From G965240365 sp965240365 (lineage in GTDB: Bacteria; Pseudomonadota; Gammaproteobacteria; Eutrophobiales; Eutrophobiaceae), in assembly GCA_965240365.1 (NCBI GenBank), contig OZ251218.1, forward strand, positions 2,914,001-2,978,000: a stretch of 64,000 bases of DNA. Direction: 5' to 3'. A model generated the notes under the pieces. That model saw only the letters and a program-made list of their open reading frames with translations. It was not told the DNA's origin and ran no database searches. A program made the position numbers and the translations under genes. Of this stretch, positions 34,534 through 42,958 are shown piece by piece. The first letter of the stretch is position 1. Every line of letters begins with the position of its first letter.

Positions 34534-35181
34534 ATGAAGAAAGCAAGAAAAAAACTTCTCACAGGAATAATCGTACTGTGTATAGCGCTTGGCCTCGGCG
34601 CCGCCATCGTACACAGTCCGTTTCTGTTTATGCAGGGGTATATGACCTACCTCAACCTTTTTGTTGAGACGACCACCTTCAAGGTGGAGGGGACTGTAGT
34701 TCGCATGAATGGCGAGATAAACAACAAAACGTATAATCAGTTTGTGGAACTGCATAAGGCCAATCCGCAGATTACCATCCTGTATGAAGAGGTGGTGCCG
34801 GGCAGTATTGATAATGAAACGATGATCAGGCTGTCCTATTACGTCCGCCAGCAGGGCCTGCAAACTATGGTCGGGTGCGATTCACAGATAGATTCCGGCG
34901 GTGTGGATTTATTTCTGGCGGGTGTCGAGCGCATCGTGGATTGCGCCGATGAAAACGTGACGCCGCATATGGGCGTACATTCGTGGAGCGACGGCATCAA
35001 GGATGCGGCGGAGTATCCGCGCGATGCGCCCGAGCATGAAAATGATCGCAAGTACATCGAAGATATGCTTGGCAGAGATGACTTCTACTGGTTTACCGTC
35101 TATGCCGCGGGAGGAGACGACATGCACGTCATGACCCGGGCGGAAATAGACAAGTACGACCTCGTAACCGCCTGGCGATAG
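34534..35181 (+). CDS. Membrane-anchored ClpP/crotonase-fold protein
   Basis: A 215-residue protein with a basic N-terminus and one membrane segment (LTGIIVLCIALGLGAAIVHS, about residues 9-28), so the rest lies in the periplasm. The body has a ClpP/SppA-like pattern: VVRMNGEINNKTYNQFVEL, a G-S-I-D motif where ClpP-type enzymes have GG, IDSGGVDLFLAGVERIVD, where Ser is the likely nucleophile, and GVHSWSDG with a candidate His. A tail FYWFTVYAAGGDDMHVMTRA follows. It is probably a peptidase-like hydrolase of unknown substrate. ATG 34534 is preceded by GAGGAAA. Confidence 0.65.
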   Translation: MKKARKKLLTGIIVLCIALGLGAAIVHSPFLFMQGYMTYLNLFVETTTFKVEGTVVRMNGEINNKTYNQFVELHKANPQITILYEEVVPGSIDNETMIRLSYYVRQQGLQTMVGCDSQIDSGGVDLFLAGVERIVDCADENVTPHMGVHSWSDGIKDAAEYPRDAPEHENDRKYIEDMLGRDDFYWFTVYAAGGDDMHVMTRAEIDKYDLVTAWR

Positions 35182-35231
35182 TGTCCATACATGCTGTGCG
35201 CCCCAAGCTGTCGGATGGCGCAAGCAACATA

Positions 35232-35297
35232 TTCAGGAAAAAACAGTTTCCCGCGCCGTTTGAGGTGGCGGCCATGCCCGCGGATCGGCCGCGCGCC
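35232..35297. repeat. Second copy of repeat block 1
   Basis: A near-identical copy of 33395-33460. Its other half (block 2) is 1.95 kb further on at 37249-37304, after the AbiE genes. Downstream to 35400 are short open frames (ending GTLNFTY or AKFHVLT) that look like decayed coding sequence, and 35401-35514 is an AT-rich leader of the AbiE operon. Confidence 0.8.
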
Positions 35298-35514
35298 CTA
35301 CAGCGTTTTTACAGCCTGTCAGCAGATGGAGGCAGAGCGCAAGGACGATTACGATCCGCTTGCAAGGCAGCAGCGCGGCACGCTAAATTTCACGTATTAA
35401 CCTGAAATATCAATAACTTATGACATCATTTGATCTTTTATGTCATATTTTTAGAATTAAAAACTTGCCTGTTTCTCCTGGTTGAGGTAGCGTTCAATAG
35501 TCAAGGAGATATTC

Positions 35515-36240
35515 ATGAGTATTGCCCGGAACGTACAAAACAGCATTGAGGCGATCCCTGCCGGCCAGATATTCGATTATCGGGCGCTGCCGGGCTACGC
35601 CCAATCGCCAAATGCCGTGATTAAAGCGGTTAGCCGCCTGATAGCGAAGAATCAGTTAGCGCGATTCTCCAAAGGCAAGTTCTATATCCCGAAAAAGGGG
35701 CTGCTTGGGTTTTGTAAGCTCTCGGATAGCGAGCTTGTGCGTTCCATGCTCTACAAGGGCGGCCGTCTGCGTGGTTATGTAACCGGCCTGTCACTCTACA
35801 ACCGGCTTGGCCTGACAACGCAAGTGCCCCGGACAATCACACTGGCTTTTAATGGTGGTCGCCAGGAGAAGGATTTTGGCACTATCCGGGTTAAAACGGT
35901 GGTCACTCGAATCCGGATTGAAGAGCAGGATGTAAAACTTTTGCAGTACCTTGATGTGCTCAAAGATATTAAGAACATCCCTGATTCCGACATCAACCAA
36001 TCGCTTAAAATTATGCGCCGCTATATCTCCAGGCTGTCAAACAATGATCAGACGCGGCTTGTTTCATTAGCCGAGAAATATTATAGCCCTCAGGCCCGCG
36101 CCCTGCTCGGCCTGCTGTTTTCCAGCCTTGAATGGCCTGTACCTGAAAGTTTAAGGCTTTCTTTAAACCCTGCGACAAGCTATACATTAAAGCTGGATCA
36201 AGCTGAATGGCCGATGGCCAAAAAATGGAATATTCATTGA
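35515..36240 (+). CDS. AbiEi-type antitoxin/transcriptional regulator (DUF6088)
   Basis: A 241-residue protein with an N-terminal winged-helix domain (IEAIPAGQIFDYRALPGYAQ, then VSRLIAKNQLARFSKGKFY) and a C-terminal domain with GYVTGLSLYNRLGLTTQVP. This is the antitoxin pattern of type IV AbiE systems, in which the regulator represses its own promoter. ATG 35515 has AAGGAG upstream. Its stop overlaps the toxin start (TGATG at 36238-36242). Confidence 0.82.
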   Translation: MSIARNVQNSIEAIPAGQIFDYRALPGYAQSPNAVIKAVSRLIAKNQLARFSKGKFYIPKKGLLGFCKLSDSELVRSMLYKGGRLRGYVTGLSLYNRLGLTTQVPRTITLAFNGGRQEKDFGTIRVKTVVTRIRIEEQDVKLLQYLDVLKDIKNIPDSDINQSLKIMRRYISRLSNNDQTRLVSLAEKYYSPQARALLGLLFSSLEWPVPESLRLSLNPATSYTLKLDQAEWPMAKKWNIH

Positions 36241-37241
36241 TGAATTTGCATGAGGATAATAAAGCCTTTGTTGAATTAGTAGCCGTGGCTGCTAAAACCA
36301 TTGGCTTGCCAGAGATATACGTTGAGAAAGATTACTGGCTAACCAGGGCGCTAAAACACCTTTCTGACTCGGCCTATGTAGATCAAGTGGTGTTGAAAGG
36401 CGGCACTTCTCTGTCCAAGGCTTACCGCTTGATAAAGCGCTTATCGGAAGATATCGACCTCGCCGTATTTTCAAATGACATGGGCGATAGCGCGCGGAAA
36501 AAATTATTAAAGAATGTTGAAAGCGCTGTCACGGAAAATCTTGTGTATCTTGCGGGCGATGAACGGGAATCCAAGGGGCCTAAATTTCGAAAAACGGTTT
36601 ATCGATATCCGCGCGGCATTGATGGCGCTGACTTCGGGCAGGCATCGGCGGAGCTTTTGATTGAGATCAACGCCTTTACTCATCCTGAACCCTGCGAGAA
36701 ACGAGAGCTAAAGACCTTTATCGCCGAGGTTCTGGCCGATAAAGGTCAAAGTGATTTAATAAACCGGTTCGGACTACAAAATTTCTCTATCAACGCGCTC
36801 TCGGTAAAGCGCACGCTTGTTGAAAAAATACTGGGCGTTATCAAGGATAGCTACCATGATGATCCAGCAGTCAAGCTGGCTAATCGCATTCGCCATCTCT
36901 ATGACATTTGCCTGATATTGCGCGCAGAAGAATACCAGGCGTTTATTCGCAGTGACGGGTTTTCGCCACTGTGCATACAGTGTATCAAAGATGAAAGCAC
37001 AGGCGCTTTCGAATATTCAGATTGTCTGGCAAAGCCATTGGCGGATGCGCCCCTGTTTTCCGAGTTTGAAAGCTGGCGTCCTTCCCTGGAATCCACCTAC
37101 AAGGGGATATTCTCAGATTTAGTCTATGGCGATCTGCCTGATATGGATGAGATTGTCAGCGCTTTGACCCTGCTGAAAGATTGCCTGGCGGAGATGAATC
37201 AGGCCGTTTCCGGTAAATCTCCGGGCAGGATTCGAACTTAA
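36240..37241 (+). CDS. AbiEii-type nucleotidyltransferase toxin
   Basis: A 333-residue nucleotidyltransferase of the AbiEii/AbiGii family. The motif VLKGGTSLSKAYRLIKRLSE ending in DIDLAVF carries the Gly-Ser pair and the metal-binding Asp residues of the DNA polymerase beta fold. KRTLVEKILGVIKDSYHDD is the usual second conserved block. Such toxins modify tRNA or other substrates and cause reversible growth arrest; several AbiE systems give phage resistance by abortive infection. The start at 36240 overlaps the antitoxin stop and is preferred over ATG 36207. Confidence 0.85.
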   Translation: MNLHEDNKAFVELVAVAAKTIGLPEIYVEKDYWLTRALKHLSDSAYVDQVVLKGGTSLSKAYRLIKRLSEDIDLAVFSNDMGDSARKKLLKNVESAVTENLVYLAGDERESKGPKFRKTVYRYPRGIDGADFGQASAELLIEINAFTHPEPCEKRELKTFIAEVLADKGQSDLINRFGLQNFSINALSVKRTLVEKILGVIKDSYHDDPAVKLANRIRHLYDICLILRAEEYQAFIRSDGFSPLCIQCIKDESTGAFEYSDCLAKPLADAPLFSEFESWRPSLESTYKGIFSDLVYGDLPDMDEIVSALTLLKDCLAEMNQAVSGKSPGRIRT

Positions 37242-37248
37242 ATATAAT

Positions 37249-37304
37249 CGAAGCGTAGCGGGTCAATGCCTGTCGGCAAGCCACGGCGCGTAAGGGAGAT
37301 CGTC
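37249..37304. repeat. Second copy of repeat block 2
   Basis: Almost identical to 33549-33604 (TGCCTGTCGGCAAGCCACGG core). It starts seven bases after the AbiEii stop. Together with block 1 at 35232 it brackets the AbiE module. Confidence 0.8.
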
Positions 37305-37832
37305 AAGGAGTATTACAGGATTGTCGGTGAAACCGCCGTTCGCAGTCCGTATTCCCACTGCGGACGGTTTGCTTAAAACTTCTGGAATTTGACCTGTTGC
37401 ATGAAAAGAAATCCGAGGTATTTGCATAATGCGTGGTCGTGGTGTAGATTACGTTTACAGGGCCAAACAGGCAGTCGCCCGAATTTTTTTGTATTTTTTC
37501 GCTTTGAGGGCTTGACAACACGGGAAAGCGTTTTAGGCTTATTCCAAGCTAAGCGTGGGTGGACGTAGAATACGGCCCTGTAACGAACGGGCTGTCTCTA
37601 AAATCTACCTGCGTGAGATTGCCGCGTCAAAAATAGTTTAAAGCGCTCGTTTATTGCATGTAAACTGTGATTTTTCGCCTTGCACTGACCGTCTCGCTCA
37701 TGTTTTCAGAGGCGCCCGAGCATCCATCAAGGAACAGACTGGGCAAGACGGCAAAGGCAGCGCAACCGGCAAGCCGCTACGCTCGGCGAAGCGGCGCTGA
37801 TTGAACGATAAATTTCTGGAGAATGTACGGCT
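37305..37832. other. Non-coding interval before the WG-repeat gene
   Basis: About 530 bases with no convincing gene on either strand. It contains promoter-like TTGACA (37513-37518) and a palindrome around CCGTTCGCAGTCCGTATTCC. Composition is mixed, suggesting fused fragments. A possible ribosome-binding site, TGGAGA at 37817-37822, serves the downstream gene. Confidence 0.5.
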
Positions 37833-39173
37833 ATGAAAAATATCCTGAAACTGATGGCTTTTTGCGTGGTTTTGCAATTTTCACCCGGGTGTGGCAACGC
37901 ATCCGAGCACTCGGAAAGCAAAGCTAAATTTGAAGTGGTCATTCCATTTAAAGGCGGCTATTTTAATGTATCAAAAAAGAAATTTGTTGTCCCGCCGGGG
38001 ACTTATAATGTTCATAATAGTCGCTTTCACGAGGGTTTGGCAAAAGTAGAAATAAACGACAAATATGGTTTTATCAATAAGAAAGGTGAAATGGTAATAC
38101 CAGCTCGGTATGATAATGCATCTCGTTTTGCAGAAGACTTGGCAGCAGTAGTAATAAACGACAAATTAGGTTTTATCAATAAGAGAGGTGAAATGGTAAT
38201 ACCGGCTCAGTATGATTCTGGATGGGGTTTTTCCGTATGGGGTTTTTCCGAAGGTCTGGTACCAGTAGAAATAAACGATAAATGGGGTTTTATCAACAAA
38301 AAAGGTGAAATGGTAATACCGGCTCAGTATGATTCTACAATTTTTTTTTCCGAAGGTCTGGTACCAGTAGAAATAAACGATAAATGGGGTTTTATCAACA
38401 AAAAAGGTGAAATGGTAATACCGGCTCAGTATGATTTTGCATTTGTTTTTTCCGAAGGTTTGGCAGCAGTAGAAATAAACGACAAATCAGGTTTTATCAA
38501 CAAAAAAGGTGAAATGGTAATACCGGCTCGGTATAAACATTCAGGGGGTTTTTCGGAAGGCTTGGCACAAGTACAAATAAACGGCAAATGGGGTTTCATC
38601 AACAAAAAAGGTGAAATGGTAATACCGGCTCGGTATAAGCCTGCACATTCTTTTTTCGAAGGCTTGGCACAAGTAAAAATAAACGGCAAATGGGGTTTCA
38701 TCAATAAGAGAGGTGAAATGGTAATACCGGCTCAGTATGATACTGTATCTACTTTTCCCGAAGGTTTGGCAATAGTAACAAACGGCTCATTCGTAGACGG
38801 CAAATGGGGTTTAATCAATAAGAAAGGGCAATTTATCCTTAAAGAAGGAACAGTATGTGATACTGATGTTATCCAGACTACTGACGATGAAGTGGTCTGG
38901 CCCAGAAAAAGCATAGCGGATATTTGCGCGATAGCCAACTATAATAAGACAAAACAAGGCAGAGTAAATGAACAAAGGACAAAACCGTTTTCCGTAGGAG
39001 ACAGGATTTATGTTCAATTTGAGAATGACGTTAAATGCAAGGCGACTGTCTTAACTTCAGGAGCAGAACAAAGCAAAGTTGAATACAATGATTATTGTGA
39101 TATTGGATTTCTTGACTATAGAAGTAATGGCCAAGAAGAATGGGCGCCTAATTATTCTTTATCCAGAAGGTAG
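37833..39173 (+). CDS. WG-repeat lipoprotein with C-terminal Tudor-like domain
   Basis: A 446-residue exported protein. The signal peptide MKNILKLMAFCVVLQFSPGC ends in a lipobox-like cysteine, so it is probably membrane-anchored by lipid. Residues 60-335 contain eight WG (KWG) repeats with the core DKWGFINKKGEMVIPAQYD, spaced 34 residues in the central copies. The last 60 residues (VGDRIYVQFENDVKCKATVL, then EEWAPNYSL) resemble a Tudor/SH3-type barrel, unusual in bacteria. The central DNA repeats (102-bp period) are nearly identical. The gene is AT-rich. Function unknown; WG repeats are thought to mediate binding. Confidence 0.8.
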   Translation: MKNILKLMAFCVVLQFSPGCGNASEHSESKAKFEVVIPFKGGYFNVSKKKFVVPPGTYNVHNSRFHEGLAKVEINDKYGFINKKGEMVIPARYDNASRFAEDLAAVVINDKLGFINKRGEMVIPAQYDSGWGFSVWGFSEGLVPVEINDKWGFINKKGEMVIPAQYDSTIFFSEGLVPVEINDKWGFINKKGEMVIPAQYDFAFVFSEGLAAVEINDKSGFINKKGEMVIPARYKHSGGFSEGLAQVQINGKWGFINKKGEMVIPARYKPAHSFFEGLAQVKINGKWGFINKRGEMVIPAQYDTVSTFPEGLAIVTNGSFVDGKWGLINKKGQFILKEGTVCDTDVIQTTDDEVVWPRKSIADICAIANYNKTKQGRVNEQRTKPFSVGDRIYVQFENDVKCKATVLTSGAEQSKVEYNDYCDIGFLDYRSNGQEEWAPNYSLSRR

Positions 39174-39431
39174 TAACAGAGCGCTGCTAAAAAATTGATA
39201 ACCCGGAATATATCCGGTTTACCGGTGGCGGTCGTCTCCAGCCCGGAAATAGATAGGACAAAGTTTAGTCCCAATTAATCAAGCCAGATAATGATACATC
39301 TACCGTAAAACTATATTAGCTATGGTAACGGTATGAAAATTTAGTATTAAATATCTATGAAATAGTGGCTTCATCAATATCGTCCGAGGTTGCCGTCTCT
39401 TCTACTGGGGTTCATGTTCGTTTACAGCCGG

Positions 39432-40163
39432 TCATGGTTTTATGCCCAGGGCATGCCAGTAAGGATTAAATCCTGCTTCCACAATATCTGCAATCAGTAT
39501 ATAAAAGGGGTCATAATTTCCTTCGGTATGGGCCGTGTCCAGCGCGTTGTAATATTCCAGCCGCTTTGAAACCGGCAGAATAGCAACGGGGAATCCGTCT
39601 TTTAACAACTCAAGATTCATAAGCAGTCTCGATGTTCTGCCGTTGCCATCGCTAAAGGGATGAATTTTAACAAAATCGGCATGGACACGGGCCACTCTTT
39701 CGGCCGGATGCAGATTTTTGGATTCATTCTGATACCAGTCTATAAAAGCCTGCATTTCAGCTTGTAAGCGCAATGCGTCAGGCGGCACATGCTCCGCCCC
39801 GGCAATCACGACATTGCCTTTTCTATACACCCCGGCATTATCATCATCAATATTTTTCAGGATTAACTGGTGAATAGATTTAATTTACCACTCGGAAAGA
39901 GCCTGCGGCTCTTTCACCAACGCTTCCACAAAATCTATCGCCTGTTTATGATTGATCGCTTCAAAATGCTCCCGCATGGTTTTACCGCCCACGGTAATTC
40001 CTTCCAGGGCCACTTTGGTTTCTTTCAGGGTTAGTGTATTACCCTCGATAGCATTGGAATGATAAGTCCAGCGCAACACCATGCGGGCGACCTCGATTTT
40101 TTGCTTCCGGTACGGTATCTTTGGCGGCGGCGTTGAGAATGTGGCTAATTCGGCATAAAATCA
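39432..40163 (-). pseudogene. Fic-family AMP-transferase gene with one in-frame stop
   Basis: Two collinear segments lie in the same frame. The upstream part reads IPYRKQKIEVARMVLRWTYH then SNAIEGNTLTLKETKVALEG, including the inhibitory helix motif S-x-x-x-E-G. The downstream part begins IKSIHQLILKNIDDDNAG and contains the active-site loop VKIHPFSDGNGRTSRLL. They are separated only by TAA (39885-39887 on the reverse strand). No ATG lies upstream of codon 40082 in the open region, which runs back to a stop at 40161-40163, so the N-terminus may also be lost. Confidence 0.85.
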
Positions 40164-40223
40164 AGCCATTTTGTGCATCGCGCCGCTCTGATTACCAGGC
40201 TCAATTAAAGAGAAAAACAAACC

Positions 40224-40655
40224 ATGAAGCTGTCCGCTGTAAAAAAAGCGCTGTCTGAATTATCCGCGGTAAATTTCAAATTGCCAAATGGCGCCTATGT
40301 TCCCCGCCATTTCCATATTACCGAAGCCGGGCTTGTAACCCGGCATTTTATTGATTGCGGCGGCGTTGAGCGCAAGGAAACGCGGGTCAATTTGCAGCTT
40401 TGGCAGGCCGATGACCATGACCATCGTCTTGCCGCGCGGAAATTTTTGCACATTCTGAATATCGCCGGGAAAGTGATTGGCGAGGCGGATGATCTGGCTG
40501 TCGAGGTGGAATATCAGCAGGACACGATCGGCCGGTTTGGTCTGGAATTTGACGGGACGGGTTTTGTCTTGACGCCAAAGCAAACGGATTGTCTGGTGAA
40601 AGCGGCGTGTGGCCGGCCGGATAAGGCCATGCAAAGGCAAGGCGCCTGTTGTTGA
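40224..40655 (+). CDS. DUF6428 family protein next to an arsenite exporter
   Basis: A 143-residue cytoplasmic protein beginning MKLSAVKKALSELSAVNFKL, with PRHFHITEAGLVTRHFIDCG and VNLQLWQADDHDHRLAARKF. This matches the DUF6428 family, which often occurs in arsenic-resistance operons. It ends in a Cys pair (GACC) that might bind metalloid. The gap to the ACR3 gene is three bases, so the genes are co-transcribed. Role unproven. Confidence 0.7.
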   Translation: MKLSAVKKALSELSAVNFKLPNGAYVPRHFHITEAGLVTRHFIDCGGVERKETRVNLQLWQADDHDHRLAARKFLHILNIAGKVIGEADDLAVEVEYQQDTIGRFGLEFDGTGFVLTPKQTDCLVKAACGRPDKAMQRQGACC

Positions 40656-40658
40656 GCC

Positions 40659-41693
40659 ATGAGCGCGGCATCGCCTATGGGCCTGTTTGAGCGTTATCTT
40701 TCCGTCTGGGTCGGGCTTTGCATTGTCGCCGGGGTCGGGCTGGGTCTGTTGGCGCCGGGGGTGTTTGCGGCCATTGCCGCGCTGGAATATGCCAGCGTCA
40801 ATCTGGTCGTGGCGCTGCTTATCTGGGTGATGATTTACCCGATGATGGTCAATGTCGATTTTGCCAGCCTTAAAGAGGTCGGCAAAAAACCCAGGGGGCT
40901 TGGCATTACGCTGGTGGTGAACTGGCTGATCAAGCCCTTTACGATGGCGGCGCTGGGGATCCTGTGCTTTGAGTATCTGTTCGCGGGATGGGTCAGCCCG
41001 CGGGACGCCAGGGAATATATCGCCGGCATGATCCTGCTCGGCGTGGCGCCCTGTACGGCGATGGTGTTTGTCTGGAGCCAGCTTGTTAAGGGCGATGCCA
41101 ATTACACCCTGGTGCAGGTGTCGGTCAACGACATTATCATGATCTTTGCCTTTGCGCCGCTGGCCGCGCTGTTGCTCGGCGTGACTGATATTACCGTGCC
41201 CTGGCAAACGCTGCTGCTGTCGGTGATGCTGTATGTGCTGATTCCGCTGGCGGCCGGCTATGCCACGCGAAAGAAGCTGGCCGGTGATGGCGATTCCGGC
41301 CGCATCGCCGGATTCACCGCGCGCATCAAGCCGTTTTCGGTCATGGGCCTGCTGGCCACCGTTATTTTGCTGTTCGGATTTCAGGCCGAAACGATCCTGG
41401 CAAAACCGCTCGTCATTGTCCTGATTGCCATACCGCTTTTGATCCAGAGTTACGGCATATTCGTCATCGCCTATGGCTGGTGCTACCTGTGGCGTGTGCC
41501 ATTCAGCACCGCCGCGCCCGCCGCCCTGATCGGCACTTCCAATTTCTTTGAACTCGCCGTGGCGGTGGCCATCAGTCTATTCGGCCTCAATTCCGGCGCG
41601 GCCCTGGCCACGGTCGTCGGCGTTCTGGTCGAGGTGCCGGTCATGCTGTCGCTGGTGGCCTTTGCCAGGAGAACGAGAAATTACTTTGTATAA
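40659..41693 (+). CDS. acr3: ACR3-family arsenite efflux transporter
   Basis: A 344-residue, ten-helix transporter of the ACR3 (bile-acid/arsenite) family that exports arsenite. Key features are YPMMVNVDFASLKEVGKKP, GVAPCTAMVFVWSQLVKGDA, holding the cysteine shown in other members to be essential, and TAAPAALIGTSNFFELAVAV. No arsR or arsC is adjacent. A 315-codon reverse frame is a codon shadow. Confidence 0.92.
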   Translation: MSAASPMGLFERYLSVWVGLCIVAGVGLGLLAPGVFAAIAALEYASVNLVVALLIWVMIYPMMVNVDFASLKEVGKKPRGLGITLVVNWLIKPFTMAALGILCFEYLFAGWVSPRDAREYIAGMILLGVAPCTAMVFVWSQLVKGDANYTLVQVSVNDIIMIFAFAPLAALLLGVTDITVPWQTLLLSVMLYVLIPLAAGYATRKKLAGDGDSGRIAGFTARIKPFSVMGLLATVILLFGFQAETILAKPLVIVLIAIPLLIQSYGIFVIAYGWCYLWRVPFSTAAPAALIGTSNFFELAVAVAISLFGLNSGAALATVVGVLVEVPVMLSLVAFARRTRNYFV

Positions 41694-41725
41694 TTTTGTT
41701 ATCAATTTAATCACAGAGGAATAAA

Positions 41726-42154
41726 ATGACACGGGAAAAACCGCGCTGGCAATACCGTTTTGATAATTACAGGCGGGCCTTCTCCCTGTTGCGCGAGGCT
41801 ATCGAATTGCGACAGGACAGGCCATTATCCGATCTCGAAAAGGAGGGCGTTATTCAAAGGTTTGAATACACTTGGGAATTGGCCTGGAAAACGATAAAAG
41901 ACTATCTTGAAAATGAAGGTGTCGCCCTGGAAAAAATTACCCCAAAGGCCGTGATCGTGGCAGGTATTGAGGCCCGTATAATCAGCCGCAAGGAAGACTG
42001 GATGAGGGCTTTGGATGATCGTAACCGGCTGAGCCATGTGTATAACAAGATGGTGTTCGAAAAGATAATAAACAATATTGAGCAAGGCTACCTGTCCCTG
42101 TTTGACGGACTCTATGAAAAATTGCTTGCTGAAGTCATTGATGGAGACAAATGA
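41726..42154 (+). CDS. HEPN-type substrate-binding protein (HI0074 family)
   Basis: A 142-residue helical protein of the HI0074 nucleotidyltransferase-substrate-binding family: YRRAFSLLREAIELRQD, VIQRFEYTWELAWKTIKDYL and RKEDWMRALDDRNRLSHVYN. The last block carries the HEPN R-x4-6-H motif (RNRLSH). With the next gene it forms a HEPN-MNT pair; in characterised systems the HEPN protein is an RNase toxin and the MNT partner AMPylates and silences it. It overlaps the partner by four bases. Confidence 0.88.
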   Translation: MTREKPRWQYRFDNYRRAFSLLREAIELRQDRPLSDLEKEGVIQRFEYTWELAWKTIKDYLENEGVALEKITPKAVIVAGIEARIISRKEDWMRALDDRNRLSHVYNKMVFEKIINNIEQGYLSLFDGLYEKLLAEVIDGDK

Positions 42155-42498
42155 AAAAACTGACTGCCAAAGATCATGGTCTGAGCGCCGCTGAATTGGC
42201 AACCATGAACGCAGTACTGGCTGGCTACCGGCAAAAAATTGACAAAGTATGCCTTTTTGGTTCCAGGTCATGCGGGCAATACAAGCCGTATTCGGATATT
42301 GATCTGGTCTTGTACGGCGATCTGGAAGAACACGAGATTGATCGAATTTATACGTTGTTTGATGAGAGCAATCTTGGGATCCGTGTGGACGTGCAAGCCT
42401 ATCGGCATATTCAATACCCGCCCTTAAAAAGGCATATTGACGCGATGGCAAAAATTCTTTTTACCCGGAAGGATATAATGATAAATAGACAGGAATGA
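42151..42498 (+). CDS. MNT-type minimal nucleotidyltransferase antitoxin
   Basis: A 115-residue minimal nucleotidyltransferase. The signature VCLFGSRSCGQYKPYSDIDL contains the GSR...G and DxD catalytic elements, and GIRVDVQAY supplies the third acidic residue. It is the antitoxin half of the HEPN-MNT pair. Translation is coupled through the ATGA overlap with the HEPN gene. Confidence 0.88.
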   Translation: MKKLTAKDHGLSAAELATMNAVLAGYRQKIDKVCLFGSRSCGQYKPYSDIDLVLYGDLEEHEIDRIYTLFDESNLGIRVDVQAYRHIQYPPLKRHIDAMAKILFTRKDIMINRQE

Positions 42499-42648
42499 CA
42501 GCCAAACACACCATTCCGTCTTGCGGACAGAATCATAATCCATTTCACACCCCGGCCCCGTCTTTCTGGATTCCTCGGCCGCTTGCTCCGGCCTGCCTGT
42601 AGCAGGCAGGCCCGATTTCTCTCATCTCTATTGAACCCGCACGGCCAT
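42499..42648. repeat. Palindrome-plus-tail repeat before tRNA-Arg
   Basis: Contains the 19-bp palindrome CCTGCCTGTAGCAGGCAGG (from about 42589) followed by CGATTTCTCTCAT and CTATTGAACCCGCAC, as at 9325-9377. Non-coding. Confidence 0.65.
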
Positions 42649-42676
42649 TTGACTTGCTCCGCGGATTCTATATGAT
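42649..42676 (+). promoter_or_regulatory. Promoter of tRNA-Arg(ACG)
   Basis: TTGACT at 42649-42654 and TATGAT at 42671-42676 with a 16-base spacer, followed by a GC-rich discriminator (CCGCCC) as in stringently controlled stable-RNA promoters. It is 16 bases before the tRNA. Confidence 0.7.
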
Positions 42677-42692
42677 CCGCCCTTCTTTCCAC

Positions 42693-42770
42693 GCGCCCGT
42701 AGCTTAGTTCGGATAGAGCACCTGGCTACGAACCAGGAGGTCGGAGGTTCAAATCCTTCCGGGCGCGCCA
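42693..42770 (+). tRNA. tRNA-Arg, anticodon ACG
   Basis: A cloverleaf with acceptor stem GCGCCCG/CGGGCGC, anticodon arm CCTGG-CTACGAA-CCAGG (anticodon ACG, presumably modified to ICG), T-arm GGAGGTTCAAATCCTTCC and an encoded 3' CCA. Reverse-strand frames over this gene give the well-known false peptide ARPEGFEPPT. Confidence 0.97.
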
Positions 42771-42870
42771 GTTTACCGGGGTCTATACCGGGGCCGGCCA
42801 CAACCGGCCGAAGCCGCCACGGAAGGGCAGGGCGCCGAATCCGACTGGTGTTCATCTTTACTTCTCTGAT

Positions 42871-42946
42871 AAATTGTCGACAATTTATTCTAAATCAGCC
42901 TAAAAAAGCATATTTAATCGTGTTATGATTCAATATTGTCGACAGC
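42871..42946. promoter_or_regulatory. Two TTGTCGACA palindromes upstream of the GntR regulator
   Basis: AAATTGTCGACAATTT, a perfect 16-bp palindrome at 42871-42886, and TATTGTCGACAGC at 42934-42946, just before the regulator start at 42959. A palindrome of this size is the expected operator type for FCD-class GntR regulators, so the site probably mediates autoregulation and control of prpB-prpC. Confidence 0.6.
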
Positions 42947-42958
42947 GAGGGATTATCC

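Noticed and set aside
40260..41207. A 315-codon reverse-strand frame
   Set aside because: Antisense to the DUF6428 and ACR3 genes, low-complexity, no family features.
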